From assembly GCA_005223375.1 (NCBI GenBank), contig RXOD01005188.1:1-15422 (forward strand): a DNA stretch of 15,422 bases, read 5' to 3'. This document shows, in pieces, positions 7,613 to 15,422 of the stretch. The DNA is from Amoebophrya sp. AT5.2. Lineage: Eukaryota > Sar > Dinophyceae > Syndiniales > Amoebophryaceae. The position numbers were made by a program, and so were the translations under genes. The stretch's first letter is position 1. Every line of letters starts with the position of its first letter. The notes beneath the pieces are model-generated. The model worked only from the letters and a program-made list of their open reading frames with translations. It ran no database searches and had not been told where the DNA came from.

Positions 7613-10434
7613 TTACCGACCACATATCGAGACGCACTTGTTGTAGGCGTCTGGGTCGTACAAGCCGTCTGACGTGTCCCACTGTGGCGTCGCTGCGCAA
7701 ACAAGGTGCTGCTTTATGGCCCGCGGCACTTCATCTTCAAGCTGAACAGGTTGAAGATCAAGAGAATCGCGATAGGGACGCGCGTTGTTCAAGAGGGTCT
7801 GCATCATCGCTTCGATAGTGGCGACCCAGTTCAATTGCGGGACTTGTTGGTAATTTACAACTTTCTGCTGCTGATGCACATGCAGTTGCCCCGCTTGCCT
7901 TACTTGCACTTGCTCATGAACGGGCACAAACTTAACGCTCGGCCTCGGACAATGACCGCACGCGATATGTGCATAGGCTTGATGCCCCCCGATTTCGGCG
8001 CTGAGCTGCAAGGCCCAGGAGTCCGGGCGGTCTTTTGCTCCACTTAAGTACGCGCCCAGGGTCAAGGCAATCGCGAAGAGGTCTGTCTTCGGGCCGAACT
8101 GAGCCGCCTGCCACGACTGACTCCAGGCGCCGGGCTGGCGGAGCTTCGCGGACATGTCTGCCACGCTGTTGGTGCTGCAGGAGAAGTCCGATGGCGGCAT
8201 GTAAGGCAGGGAGCCCGATGCGATCTGCTGCCACTGCGCCTCGACTGTGATCCATTCCTGCCCGTTGGGACTCCATGGTACTTGTTGCCGTTGCGCGCGG
8301 ATCCCGCTGTCGCTGGGTCCAAAAATTATTGTGTACGCAATCGGCGTGGTCTTGGGGGCGCCACCCTCGGGGTTCTTGTCTGCAACGTCCACAATCACCG
8401 ACAAACCGAAATCGAATTGCTTTAGCCGCGGGGCGGCCGTAGCACTGCTCTCGAGGAAGCCCACGTTCGCGGGCTTGATGTCGTTGTGGACGAAGCCAAA
8501 GTGGGCAAGATTTTTCCAGCACTCCATCGTCTGGTGATGGATCTCCAAAATATTCTTCGTCACTTTTGTACGCCAGTTTTGCTCCGCGACGACATTGTCC
8601 CCAGGAAAAACTTTCTCGATAACCAGCAGGAAATCCTGGTGTTGCTGTGACGGTTCCTGCCGAAGGATGACGACCTTGTGGAGCTTCGTAACGCAATTCG
8701 CCACGTCGTGACCCTTCGTCCCGGGGGCCTCCGTAAGAAGCAAATTGATTAGGGCCTCCCGAGCCACATCGTCCCGACATTTCGTATCTACACCTGACTT
8801 ACAGCGAATCGCCTTTATCACCTGCGTGGTGACCTCCGTTCCTTCCGCGTAATTGCAGCTCCAGGCGTCGCTAGGGCTCCCAGGGGCCTCACCACGACGG
8901 CCGCAGCCCGACTCTGTCATACTTTTGCACACCGTGCCGAAGCTTCCAGCTGACGGGTTGAAGTCTGTGCACTTGTACATGGTACCAATGCCATAGCCAT
9001 GAGTTTCTGAATTATGCACAATCATCTCGCTCCCGTGAGCGATTATCACCGGTTGCCCTTTTAAATTCGTGTGAATCGTCGACTTTTGGCGGTAGGAGCC
9101 ATCCGCGATGTACTTATCGAGCCAGTGCAAGGGTTGAATGGGACCGGCTCCTGCATCTGGGAAGAAGCGCTTGTACGTCAGCGGGCCCTGTGCTCGCATC
9201 TTTGAGAGTTCGTTTTGCATGCCGTTCATCAAAGATGTTTTAGCAGGGGAGGCCTCCGCCCGCTGTCGTACTGGTTGTCGTCCATGATCAATTTGTTCAG
9301 CTCTGCGCCGCGGTTCCAGTGCGTCAAGATGAGCTTTTTTGTTTTTAGCATAGTATTCCTTTTCCAGTTCCTCTCGTTCTAGCCTCCTAGCTTCTTTCGC
9401 TTTCTGTTCTAGCCTCGTAGCTTCTTTCGCTTTCTCGTCAGGGTTTTCCGCGGGCGCGGGGGCATAACTCTTCTTCCAAAACTCGTCCTGTGGTCCTATC
9501 GCCGGGTAAATCTCCTTCCAAAGATCCCGGATAGAATGAATGCTTGGCGTGCTGCGTAGCTGTGGTTGTACTAGAACTAGAGAAGACTTGTCTACAACGT
9601 ACGCCTGCCAGGAAGCAGCCTTGCCGCTGAAACGGACTTGGTTTGAGGTGTCCTCCCATTCCTGCGGTGTCGCGAAGTCCGCCGGAATTCGGAGCCAGAG
9701 CTTCTCGTTGTACGGTGGTTTGTCGCTGCCTTGCTTCACCTTCTCCGTCTCCACCGCTCTCCATTTTTCGAGGATGTCCTTGGCGCGCTCGCCCTTCCCC
9801 AACGAGGTCAGGAGATCCGGATTCTCCTGCAGTGCTGTGTCTTGTCCGGCAGGCACAACTAGATCCAGCGCGATGCCGAGCAAGTGCGATGCTGCAATCT
9901 CTCCCCGGTCACACCCATTCGCGCCGTACATGCTGGGCTTTGCTGCGAACACCAACCCGAGCCCCGTGCCGATTCCGAGGTGCGTCGCTGAGACTTCTGA
10001 ATCGGAAGGAGATGACAGGCCTCCCGCTTCCGTGGGCCGACCGTTTGCGTGCACTACTTCGCCGGAGAGCCTCGTGTCCCCGGCAACTACGCCCGGAGCC
10101 GGCACGTACGACAACACCCCCGACTGACGCATAACGTCGTACAACTTCTCTCCGTCGTCGCCAGCTTTCTTGGGAGCCATGTACTGCTCGATCACTACTA
10201 GTCCGCTTTTTTCCTTCCCATCTTCACCGATTTCTTTTACGTACCGCTCAGACCTGACGGCTCGGCTCTGGCCTTGGTCGACCGGCGTGTGGTACTCGCC
10301 TGCAGGGCTGGACAAGGACCACAGGTGGTCGTGGAACAGATCAACATAAGGATAAGCGCGCGTTGCTTGCTTCGTCTTCGCAAAATGGCAGAAGCCGTTC
10401 TGGTCGGACGGGAGGTCCGCGTGCTTCTGGATTT
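7613..10434 (-). CDS. Secreted kinase-like protein, copy B, C-terminal two thirds (coiled coil and kinase domain)
   Basis: This is an uninterrupted frame to TAA at 7615-7613. There is no ATG at its head: 10315 is TTG, and the frame stays open to about 10453, reading on from the upstream segment after a one-base shift. The order is a divergent unrecognised region (to about 9480), a charged Glu/Lys/Arg/Ala coiled coil (about 9440-9250), and a kinase domain. Key kinase elements are the glycine loop GSFGTV (8947-8930), the lysine in VIKAIRC (8815-8813), the alpha-C glutamate (8758-8756), the catalytic loop VHNDIKPAN (Asp 8482-8480, Asn 8467-8465), DFG (8413-8405), the APE-like MPPSDF, and KTDLFAIAL. 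The activation segment is long, about 70 residues. A CGHC-P motif and a Cys-x20-Cys-x3-Cys tail match copy A. All residues needed for catalysis are present. HRD is HND (non-RD), so loop phosphorylation control of the usual kind is unlikely. Confidence 0.85.
9376..9435 (-). repeat. 30-bp in-frame tandem repeat in coiled coil of copy B
   Basis: Units 9376-9405 and 9406-9435 differ at one base and encode a 10-residue repeat of the type (E/Q)KAKEA(T/R)RLE in the coiled-coil segment. Confidence 0.85.
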
Positions 10435-12056
10435 TCGAGTTGCAGCATCTTCTTCAGTAGCCGCACCGCGGAACCGTGCTTGAAACCAGTGTACAAGTAG
10501 GACATGGAGAAGCGTGGGTTTTCCTCCAAAAAGTCTTGCGCGGCCTGTCGGCAGTACGGGGCATCTTTCATCCACTTCGGAACAGGTTCTACAATCTCGA
10601 GTACCCCGCACGACCACGACGCCAATCCAGCTAGGTCGCCGTCGCCCGGTCCCGGGCATTGGAGGCACAGCACGCTATGAGGTCGTTCGCCGACGTCACT
10701 GGGACTACCGTCGCCACAACCAAGCTTACGACGCTTGTAATCCAAGAGAGCTTCTTCATATTGTCCTTGTCTGCGTTCAATCGCGGAGGGGTAGGGCGCA
10801 TACGGAAGAATCTTCATCTTCGAATTGGAATTCTTGTCAAACATCAAAAGGCTGAGAGAAACAAGGGTGTCAACGCACTCTTTCTCGCGATCTCCACGGC
10901 TCTTCGCGCCGACTTCTACGTTTCTTACCGTTCCTAAAAATGAAGACGGTTCTTGGGGTTGCTGTTGCAGCACTGTGTGCCCCTTCAAAGACGAGACCGC
11001 TTCATGATACCCTCCATTGTTCGACAGCGTTGCGACTTCTTCCTGCTGTTCTGCACCTGCATGGACGTACTGTGCCGAGGAGAACTTCTCGTCCCGAGTG
11101 CCCAATTTGCTGCTCTTGTTGCCATCCAAATCCAATCCCTCCTCCTCCTGGAGAAAAGCCCTCTCCTCCTGGAGTTGTCCACCTCCGCTCACGTCTTCCT
11201 GTAGCGGCCCGAGCTGCTGCGAAACGAGCCATTTCGGGTCGAATCTGAGGACTGCATCTCCTGTAGTAGCCACGGATTCAGACGGACCATGCCCGGGATG
11301 CTCCCCTTCACCTGGTTCCGTGCTCTCAGCGCCCGCACCTGCACCTGCGCCGCCCTCGCGGAGCAAAGGCGCGGCAGCCTCGCCCTGCTCGCTCGAGGAA
11401 GTCGAGGTCGTGGCATTTTTCTCGACAAAGGCAAAGCCGTGTCCGCGGCTCAAGGAAGGGGCGACCTTCTCCTCCAGGAAGCGATCGCGGTCCTGATCCT
11501 GCTCTTCTAGCTCTGGCTCGAAGAAGACCGATGATACGGGAACAGCGCCAGAAGTCGTGGACCCGCCCAACGTAGAAGTACCGGACGCACCACGACCAGA
11601 CACTCCTGTCTGCCGCAGTTCCAGTTTCTCTTTCTGCGACGGGTGCGGGCCCGCGGCTTCTGCTTCGTGTTGCTGATGGTCGTTCTTCTTTTCTCTTTGT
11701 TCCAGGAACGTGTCGGCGCCCTCCTGAGACACCTCAGATGCAGGAGCAGGCTGGAGAGCAAGAGGAGGGCGGCCAGATGAATGCGCCGCCATCTGGCCGC
11801 CCTCCTCTCCAGCACCAGCAGGAGCCCCAAAGAAGCACTCCCACGGGTTGGAGGCGCACTGAAACAATGACGCGGGCCGCGGTTTTTGCACGCTCCCGTC
11901 CGGGTTCTTTCGCTGCGCCAGGAAGCCCTTCGGAAACAGCTCATCCGCAACAACCTGCGCATGCGCTGCAACCGTGGTACTAGAACCCAGATGCAGCACC
12001 AGTGGCAGCAAACTCACGGTCCACCGGCTCCGACGCTCTTGCTTTTTCATGATCAT
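10341..12056 (-). CDS. Secreted kinase-like protein, copy B, N-terminal part (signal peptide, CxC loop, low-complexity and novel middle region)
   Basis: The ATG at 12056 is in a good eukaryotic context (CACCATGA). Residues 1-33 form a signal peptide: a basic start (KKQERRSR), a hydrophobic core (SLLPLVLHL), and a probable cleavage after AAHA. DELFPKGF and the Cys-x6-Cys loop CASNPWEC (residues 67-74) are shared with copy A. Residues 80-390 are acidic, Gly/Ser/Gln-rich and presumably disordered, with FLE-type motifs at 117, 193, 301 and 509. From about residue 410 to the end the composition becomes protein-like, with Cys and Trp, but I recognise no family. This frame stops at 10343-10341. The next frame continues the gene, and the switch can be placed at the AAAA run at 10432-10435, where removing one A fuses both into about 1,480 aa. 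The alternatives are sequencing error, recent mutation, or a very short intron. Confidence 0.8.
   Translation of the reverse strand: MIMKKQERRSRWTVSLLPLVLHLGSSTTVAAHAQVVADELFPKGFLAQRKNPDGSVQKPRPASLFQCASNPWECFFGAPAGAGEEGGQMAAHSSGRPPLALQPAPASEVSQEGADTFLEQREKKNDHQQHEAEAAGPHPSQKEKLELRQTGVSGRGASGTSTLGGSTTSGAVPVSSVFFEPELEEQDQDRDRFLEEKVAPSLSRGHGFAFVEKNATTSTSSSEQGEAAAPLLREGGAGAGAGAESTEPGEGEHPGHGPSESVATTGDAVLRFDPKWLVSQQLGPLQEDVSGGGQLQEERAFLQEEEGLDLDGNKSSKLGTRDEKFSSAQYVHAGAEQQEEVATLSNNGGYHEAVSSLKGHTVLQQQPQEPSSFLGTVRNVEVGAKSRGDREKECVDTLVSLSLLMFDKNSNSKMKILPYAPYPSAIERRQGQYEEALLDYKRRKLGCGDGSPSDVGERPHSVLCLQCPGPGDGDLAGLASWSCGVLEIVEPVPKWMKDAPYCRQAAQDFLEENPRFSMSYLYTGFKHGSAVRLLKKMLQLENPEARGPPVRPERLLPFCEDEASNARLSLC
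11750..11813. repeat. Long inverted repeat (18-bp perfect core) inside coding sequence of copy B
   Basis: AGAGGAGGGCGGCCAGAT at 11761-11778 and its exact reverse complement at 11791-11808 flank a 12-nt loop. Outside the core, GCTGGAGAG at 11750-11758 pairs with the continuation to 11813 if 6 extra bases in the left arm are looped out, giving 23 matched bases. The repeat sits just after the CASNPWEC loop, where copy A is shorter. Confidence 0.9.
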
Positions 12057-12640
12057 GGTGGTGTGCTAGTTTCGGGGTGTTCTCGGGCGTGACCAGCAGG
12101 GGGATGCTGGCCTCCTTGTGAACGATATGCTGATAGATGAAGCTGAACGGTGGATCTGAAGGTACTACTAGCGGCTCACTCATTCATCGGTGTTGGCGGA
12201 AGTCAATCAGCCCTGCACTGTGGATGTGGCATCGTGTCGATGAAAATGCAGAAAATACTACCAACACAAAGAAGAGGATGAAGACCGACGAGAACCTAGA
12301 AAAAATGAGAAAACGCACGACTCTCAGTGATGGACATCAAGACGGAAACGAAAACGAACCGACAAGCAGTACTCACGATCACGAACGTACGACGAGCACG
12401 AGCACGAGGAGGACAAGGACTACGATAATGATAAGTACAACGCCGCCGCTGGATTTCCCAATAATGCCGACGGCAGCAGCACCAATTCACTGCAGTATGG
12501 CACTCAACTGGAACGAATGGGTAGTGGTCCCTGTGAAGGTTGATTTCACTCGGCGCCAACCCGCTTCCAGGAAGAAGGTAAACTTGATTCCATTTTCCGC
12601 GAACCTGAACCGACGACATGGAGCTCGATGACTCTGATTC
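12057..12640 (-). promoter_or_regulatory. Conserved 5' leader/promoter block of kinase copy B
   Basis: This is the counterpart of 6560-7195. It holds the identical 52-bp block (12091-12142) with its CCAGCA/TGCTGG hairpin (12093-12110). An upstream ATG at 12183 opens a 67-codon frame that overlaps the main ATG at 12056 in another frame and ends at 11980. A conserved donor-like GTGAGT (12376-12371) has candidate acceptors at TTTTTTCTAG (G at 12296; 81-nt intron) or TTGGTAG (G at 12258; 119-nt intron, homologous to the copy A candidate). Neither is proven. Confidence 0.5.
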
Positions 12641-13076
12641 CTAACTTGGTCTACTTGGCGTCGCCGTAGCGACGGCGATCCCACCCCGTAACTTCATCCA
12701 TACATTGATAAATGACTCCAGACATGTCCTCTAGAATGCAAGTAAGTACCTACTTACCTGAATCCCGATGGCTGTGGGAGTCAGTGGATCGATCGGATCT
12801 AGAAGTAGAAAAATTGGAAAAATTAAAATATTTAAAAAGTCTCTCCGTCGTCTCGACAACTGCAGGCAGTCGCTGCTTTAGCACATGAAATATGCCACGC
12901 CTCGCACACGGCTTCCGCCTCCCGAGTCCCTGTGCCTGTCTCATCAGAGTGGTAGTTCTTGATAGTATGTAGTGGTATGGTAGTGCACTCTCTCAACAGT
13001 CTTTTAAAATTACGTATTGCGCATACCTAGGGCAACGGCGACAGCACTGCCACTGTTGCCCTCGTCTTCCCTGATT
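12641..13076. other. Spacer between lipase and kinase copy B
   Basis: No convincing gene is present. It contains a 6-bp hairpin, CGTCGC/GCGACG with loop CGTA (12659-12674), a palindrome GTAAGTA-CC-TACTTAC (12742-12757), and an A/T-rich patch at 12810-12840. The palindrome's minus strand reads TTCAG|GTAAGTAGG, a textbook splice donor. A small ATG-initiated frame (12944-12750) runs into it, so a short 5' exon of the copy B transcript is possible but unproven. Confidence 0.4.
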
Positions 13077-15422
13077 TCATCTAAAGCCCTTCGCAGCTCT
13101 CGTGCATACACGTCTGGCATGTGCGTTGATATCAATCATGTTTGCGGTCAAAACTATTTCGTCGAAGAATGTTGGCCGCTGCCAAACCGCGCGGCCTTCC
13201 ATCTCGAGGGGCACGAAAAACACTTTTTCCCCGGGCACCAGCAGCTGCGGGACCCCCTTGTCATCCTCGTCCAACTTCACCGGCTCGTTCTGCGCTTTGT
13301 CCCACAGCTCCCGAGGCGCCGCCTGCGGTTTGTGCACTTTTTTCCACACTGGCCGAGCCTCAGGAGGCGACACCACCTCCGCCCGAACGGCGGAGTCTTC
13401 TTGCGCCGAAGAGGAAGAGTCCCCCGAGGGCAACATCCCGGACTCGTGCCAAACGCACAGCATGCTAACACACCGCTGGAGGTTGTGCACTGCCGTCTGA
13501 CTGGCCCGCGGCACAAGATCCCAGCCGATCACCGTGGCCGCGAAGAAGCGGCTGCCACCATCATGATCCGCCGGCGTTGGGGGCCTGGACCCATCAGTCC
13601 TCTCGTAGCGGTCATAGAAGTGCTTTTCTGTGAATTTCAGCGAGGCCACCGCAGGGCACGCGTGCGCCGCCGCGAACAGATCAACGTTCTTGAACTTGGC
13701 GTCCGACGCCCACAGCGAGTACAGAAGAGCCGTCGTCCCCCCGCCGAGCGAGTGCCCAGTGAGCACAACCTTCCTGTAGCTGTGATCCTTCAATAACTGC
13801 AGCACGGGCTTGGCGAGAGCCTTACCGAGCGCTTTCGCGGACTCGTACATGCCCTCGTGCACCACGTAACCGACCCCGCCCATCATAGCGCCGGCGGCAT
13901 CGGGGTCGCGACCGCGAGCATCTTCTACTTCTACTACATCCTCGTCCTCCTCCTCTCGGCCGCCAGTGCTAGATTCTTGTGTCTTGTCGCGCTCACCGTC
14001 CGAGTTCACTGCATCGGAGATCAGATCCGTCAACAAGTCACTAACACTTAGCGTGCCCCGTATCACGACTACCACAGCCTTGTCCTCGTGATCGACCAGA
14101 ATCGCGTGCGCGGGAGAAAAAGTCTTCGCGGTCAGCTCCGCGGTAATGACTTCCGGAGTCTGCAACCCGGGCTGCTGCCCAATATATGCTTTCAGCCGGA
14201 AACGCGAATCGCGAAACGCGTATAGAATCGAAGCGGAGACACCGCAGGCACGGTATAGCGCGTCGCAGTAGTCCATCGTGCGGGAAAAGAAAGTGCGCAC
14301 CCGGCGCTCGTTCTCGTGGTCGATAGAAGTAGCCACCTGCGCTGCCGCCGCTGTCCTCGCACCCGCTTCATTTCCAATTCCAGCGCCACGTCCATCCCCG
14401 CCTTGAATAGGAAACAGCGGCGCCGGCAGAGGGTCACCGCCATTCCGGTTCTCATCCTCATTTTCGTCTCCTTGCTGGTCCACCACACCCGTTCCCTTGA
14501 TGCTACCCAGCACCACTAACCGTATGAAATTGTCTATGAAATTGTCGAGAGGGCTAGGTCCCACGTCAGGCTCCCAACCTCGTCGCAAGAACTTCTTCTG
14601 CAAACCAATGTAGTGCAGAATCGCTGCATTCCTTTGGTTTGGCGTATGGTACTCCTTCAAGTTCCCGATAAATATCGGCAGTGTTTCAAATATTCGGAAG
14701 GCGGACTCCACTTTTGGGTCCGCGTGCACAAAATCACCCTGCATCTCGCTCAACTGTTGCCAGACAGTTTTCTCGAGCCGTTCGGTCCTTCCGAGGAGTT
14801 CGTTGCGTATGGCAGACACCTTGTCCCGATTGATGAAAGCGCCAGCCGCGCGGGTCACGCCGTGGACCGCAACCTTCGAAACCGCGGCCACCAAGGGAAC
14901 AGTGCCCTTGAGCAGGCGAAGAGTGCCGTGGTACAGGTCTCGGCCGCTGTCTCGCAACTTACCCCAAAAGCGGCTCAAGCGGCCTGCGCTCGCGGCGGAA
15001 GCGCCGCCGCCGCCGTCAACGTCACCGCGAGCTCCTCCAGCAGCATCTAAATCTGATTTAGATTCTGCAGTCTTTTCTTGGTTTTCTAGTTGGGGCTTTC
15101 CCGTCCCCGTCAACTCGAGAAATCGGGGCGCGAGAAACCCCCGCGGTTGTTGCGCGCCTCGTCCTCCAGGTCCACCTCCTCCTCGACGTCCACTTTCGCC
15201 GCCTAGGATGTTAGGCCCCTGGGAACTACCTGTTAGAAAGGCGCTTGAAAGCGAGGAGGAAGGGTCGCCGGCTTGAGTAGTTGGTTTTCCGTTATCGGAT
15301 GTCCCTCCATCCACGTCGACGGTTGTTGCAATGAAAGAGCGGCCTGACGCGGTCAATACACTGGTCCCCTCCTGCTCCTGGTTCTGAGTCTGACCGCCTC
15401 CGCCTGCGCCTAGAGCTCTAGG
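13077..15422 (-). CDS. Class 3 lipase, sn1-specific diacylglycerol lipase-like (5' end beyond window)
   Basis: The frame is open from the window edge to TGA at 13079-13077, 781 codons visible, with no ATG near the edge, so the N-terminus is missing. The lipase core lies in the C-terminal half. VVVIRGTLSVSDLLTDL is followed by HEGMYESA, the layout seen in diacylglycerol lipases. The nucleophile elbow is VVLTGHSLGGG, with Ser at 13751-13749. The catalytic Asp is in VIGWDLVPRAS (13520-13518), and the probable catalytic His is in IDINAHARR (13121-13119). The predicted reaction is hydrolysis of a fatty-acyl ester of diacylglycerol or a similar lipid. The N-terminal 100-120 residues are Gly/Ser/Pro-rich. 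Two low-complexity inserts interrupt the core: an acidic one after LISDAV (about 14005-13885), and a Pro/Asp-rich one. No strong transmembrane helices are seen in the visible part, unlike animal DAGL. It transcribes toward the kinase copies. Confidence 0.88.
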   Translation of the reverse strand, partial: PRALGAGGGGQTQNQEQEGTSVLTASGRSFIATTVDVDGGTSDNGKPTTQAGDPSSSLSSAFLTGSSQGPNILGGESGRRGGGGPGGRGAQQPRGFLAPRFLELTGTGKPQLENQEKTAESKSDLDAAGGARGDVDGGGGASAASAGRLSRFWGKLRDSGRDLYHGTLRLLKGTVPLVAAVSKVAVHGVTRAAGAFINRDKVSAIRNELLGRTERLEKTVWQQLSEMQGDFVHADPKVESAFRIFETLPIFIGNLKEYHTPNQRNAAILHYIGLQKKFLRRGWEPDVGPSPLDNFIDNFIRLVVLGSIKGTGVVDQQGDENEDENRNGGDPLPAPLFPIQGGDGRGAGIGNEAGARTAAAAQVATSIDHENERRVRTFFSRTMDYCDALYRACGVSASILYAFRDSRFRLKAYIGQQPGLQTPEVITAELTAKTFSPAHAILVDHEDKAVVVVIRGTLSVSDLLTDLISDAVNSDGERDKTQESSTGGREEEDEDVVEVEDARGRDPDAAGAMMGGVGYVVHEGMYESAKALGKALAKPVLQLLKDHSYRKVVLTGHSLGGGTTALLYSLWASDAKFKNVDLFAAAHACPAVASLKFTEKHFYDRYERTDGSRPPTPADHDGGSRFFAATVIGWDLVPRASQTAVHNLQRCVSMLCVWHESGMLPSGDSSSSAQEDSAVRAEVVSPPEARPVWKKVHKPQAAPRELWDKAQNEPVKLDEDDKGVPQLLVPGEKVFFVPLEMEGRAVWQRPTFFDEIVLTANMIDINAHARRVCTRAAKGFR

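Noticed and set aside
9540..10134. 195- and 163-codon plus-strand frames
   Set aside because: They are antisense to the continuous kinase copy B frame, with Ser/Arg/Pro-rich translations typical of the complement of GC-rich coding DNA.
12296..12631. Open frames on both strands in the copy B leader
   Set aside because: Comparison with copy A shows indels that are not multiples of three, so the distal leader is unlikely to be coding.
13017..13796. 259-codon plus-strand frame opposite the lipase
   Set aside because: The minus strand carries the lipase catalytic motifs; the plus frame is Arg/His/Pro-rich antisense.
1..15422. CRISPR array, rRNA, IS element, prokaryotic operon signals
   Set aside because: No regularly spaced repeats, no rRNA-like sequence, no transposase, and no ribosome-binding-site pattern before the genes.

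Overview
The window looks like nuclear DNA of a protist. The genes are large, GC-rich and well spaced, with no Shine-Dalgarno sites. There is a splice-site pair that is phase-correct across a broken kinase domain, a secreted protein-kinase family, and a class 3 (diacylglycerol-lipase-type) lipase. All four supported genes lie on the minus strand, and two are tandem duplicates. That layout recalls alveolates of the dinoflagellate/syndinian kind, but the taxonomic call is an inference with low confidence.

Layout, in minus-strand transcription order from the right edge: (1) 15422-13077, a lipase gene whose 5' end is cut off by the window edge. (2) 13076-12641, a spacer with a short palindrome and a strong donor-like site. 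(3) 12640-7613, tandem copy B: a conserved non-coding leader, then a long secreted kinase-like gene (about 1,480 aa if one extra A in an AAAA run is discounted). (4) 7612-7200, a spacer with short direct repeats. (5) 7200-2477, tandem copy A: the same leader, then a shorter paralogue (about 1,015 aa). Its kinase domain is divided by a 1,036-nt intron that copy B lacks, and it carries a one-base deletion next to the signal-peptide region. (6) 2476-1072, a spacer or leader without a convincing gene. (7) 1071-85, a 328-aa protein of unknown function.

The kinase paralogues share an ordered architecture: a hydrophobic leader ending near AAHA, a short disulfide-like loop (CASNPWEC), a low-complexity segment with repeated FLE motifs, a divergent middle, a charged coiled coil, a bilobal kinase domain with all catalytic residues, and a C-terminal three-cysteine tail. 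Kinase catalytic residues together with an N-terminal signal peptide suggest kinases that act in the secretory pathway or outside the cell, in the manner of secreted effector kinases of parasitic alveolates. That functional comparison is inference. Nothing in the window links the lipase to the kinases functionally. The tandem duplication extends about 0.6 kb upstream and about 0.3 kb downstream of the coding regions.
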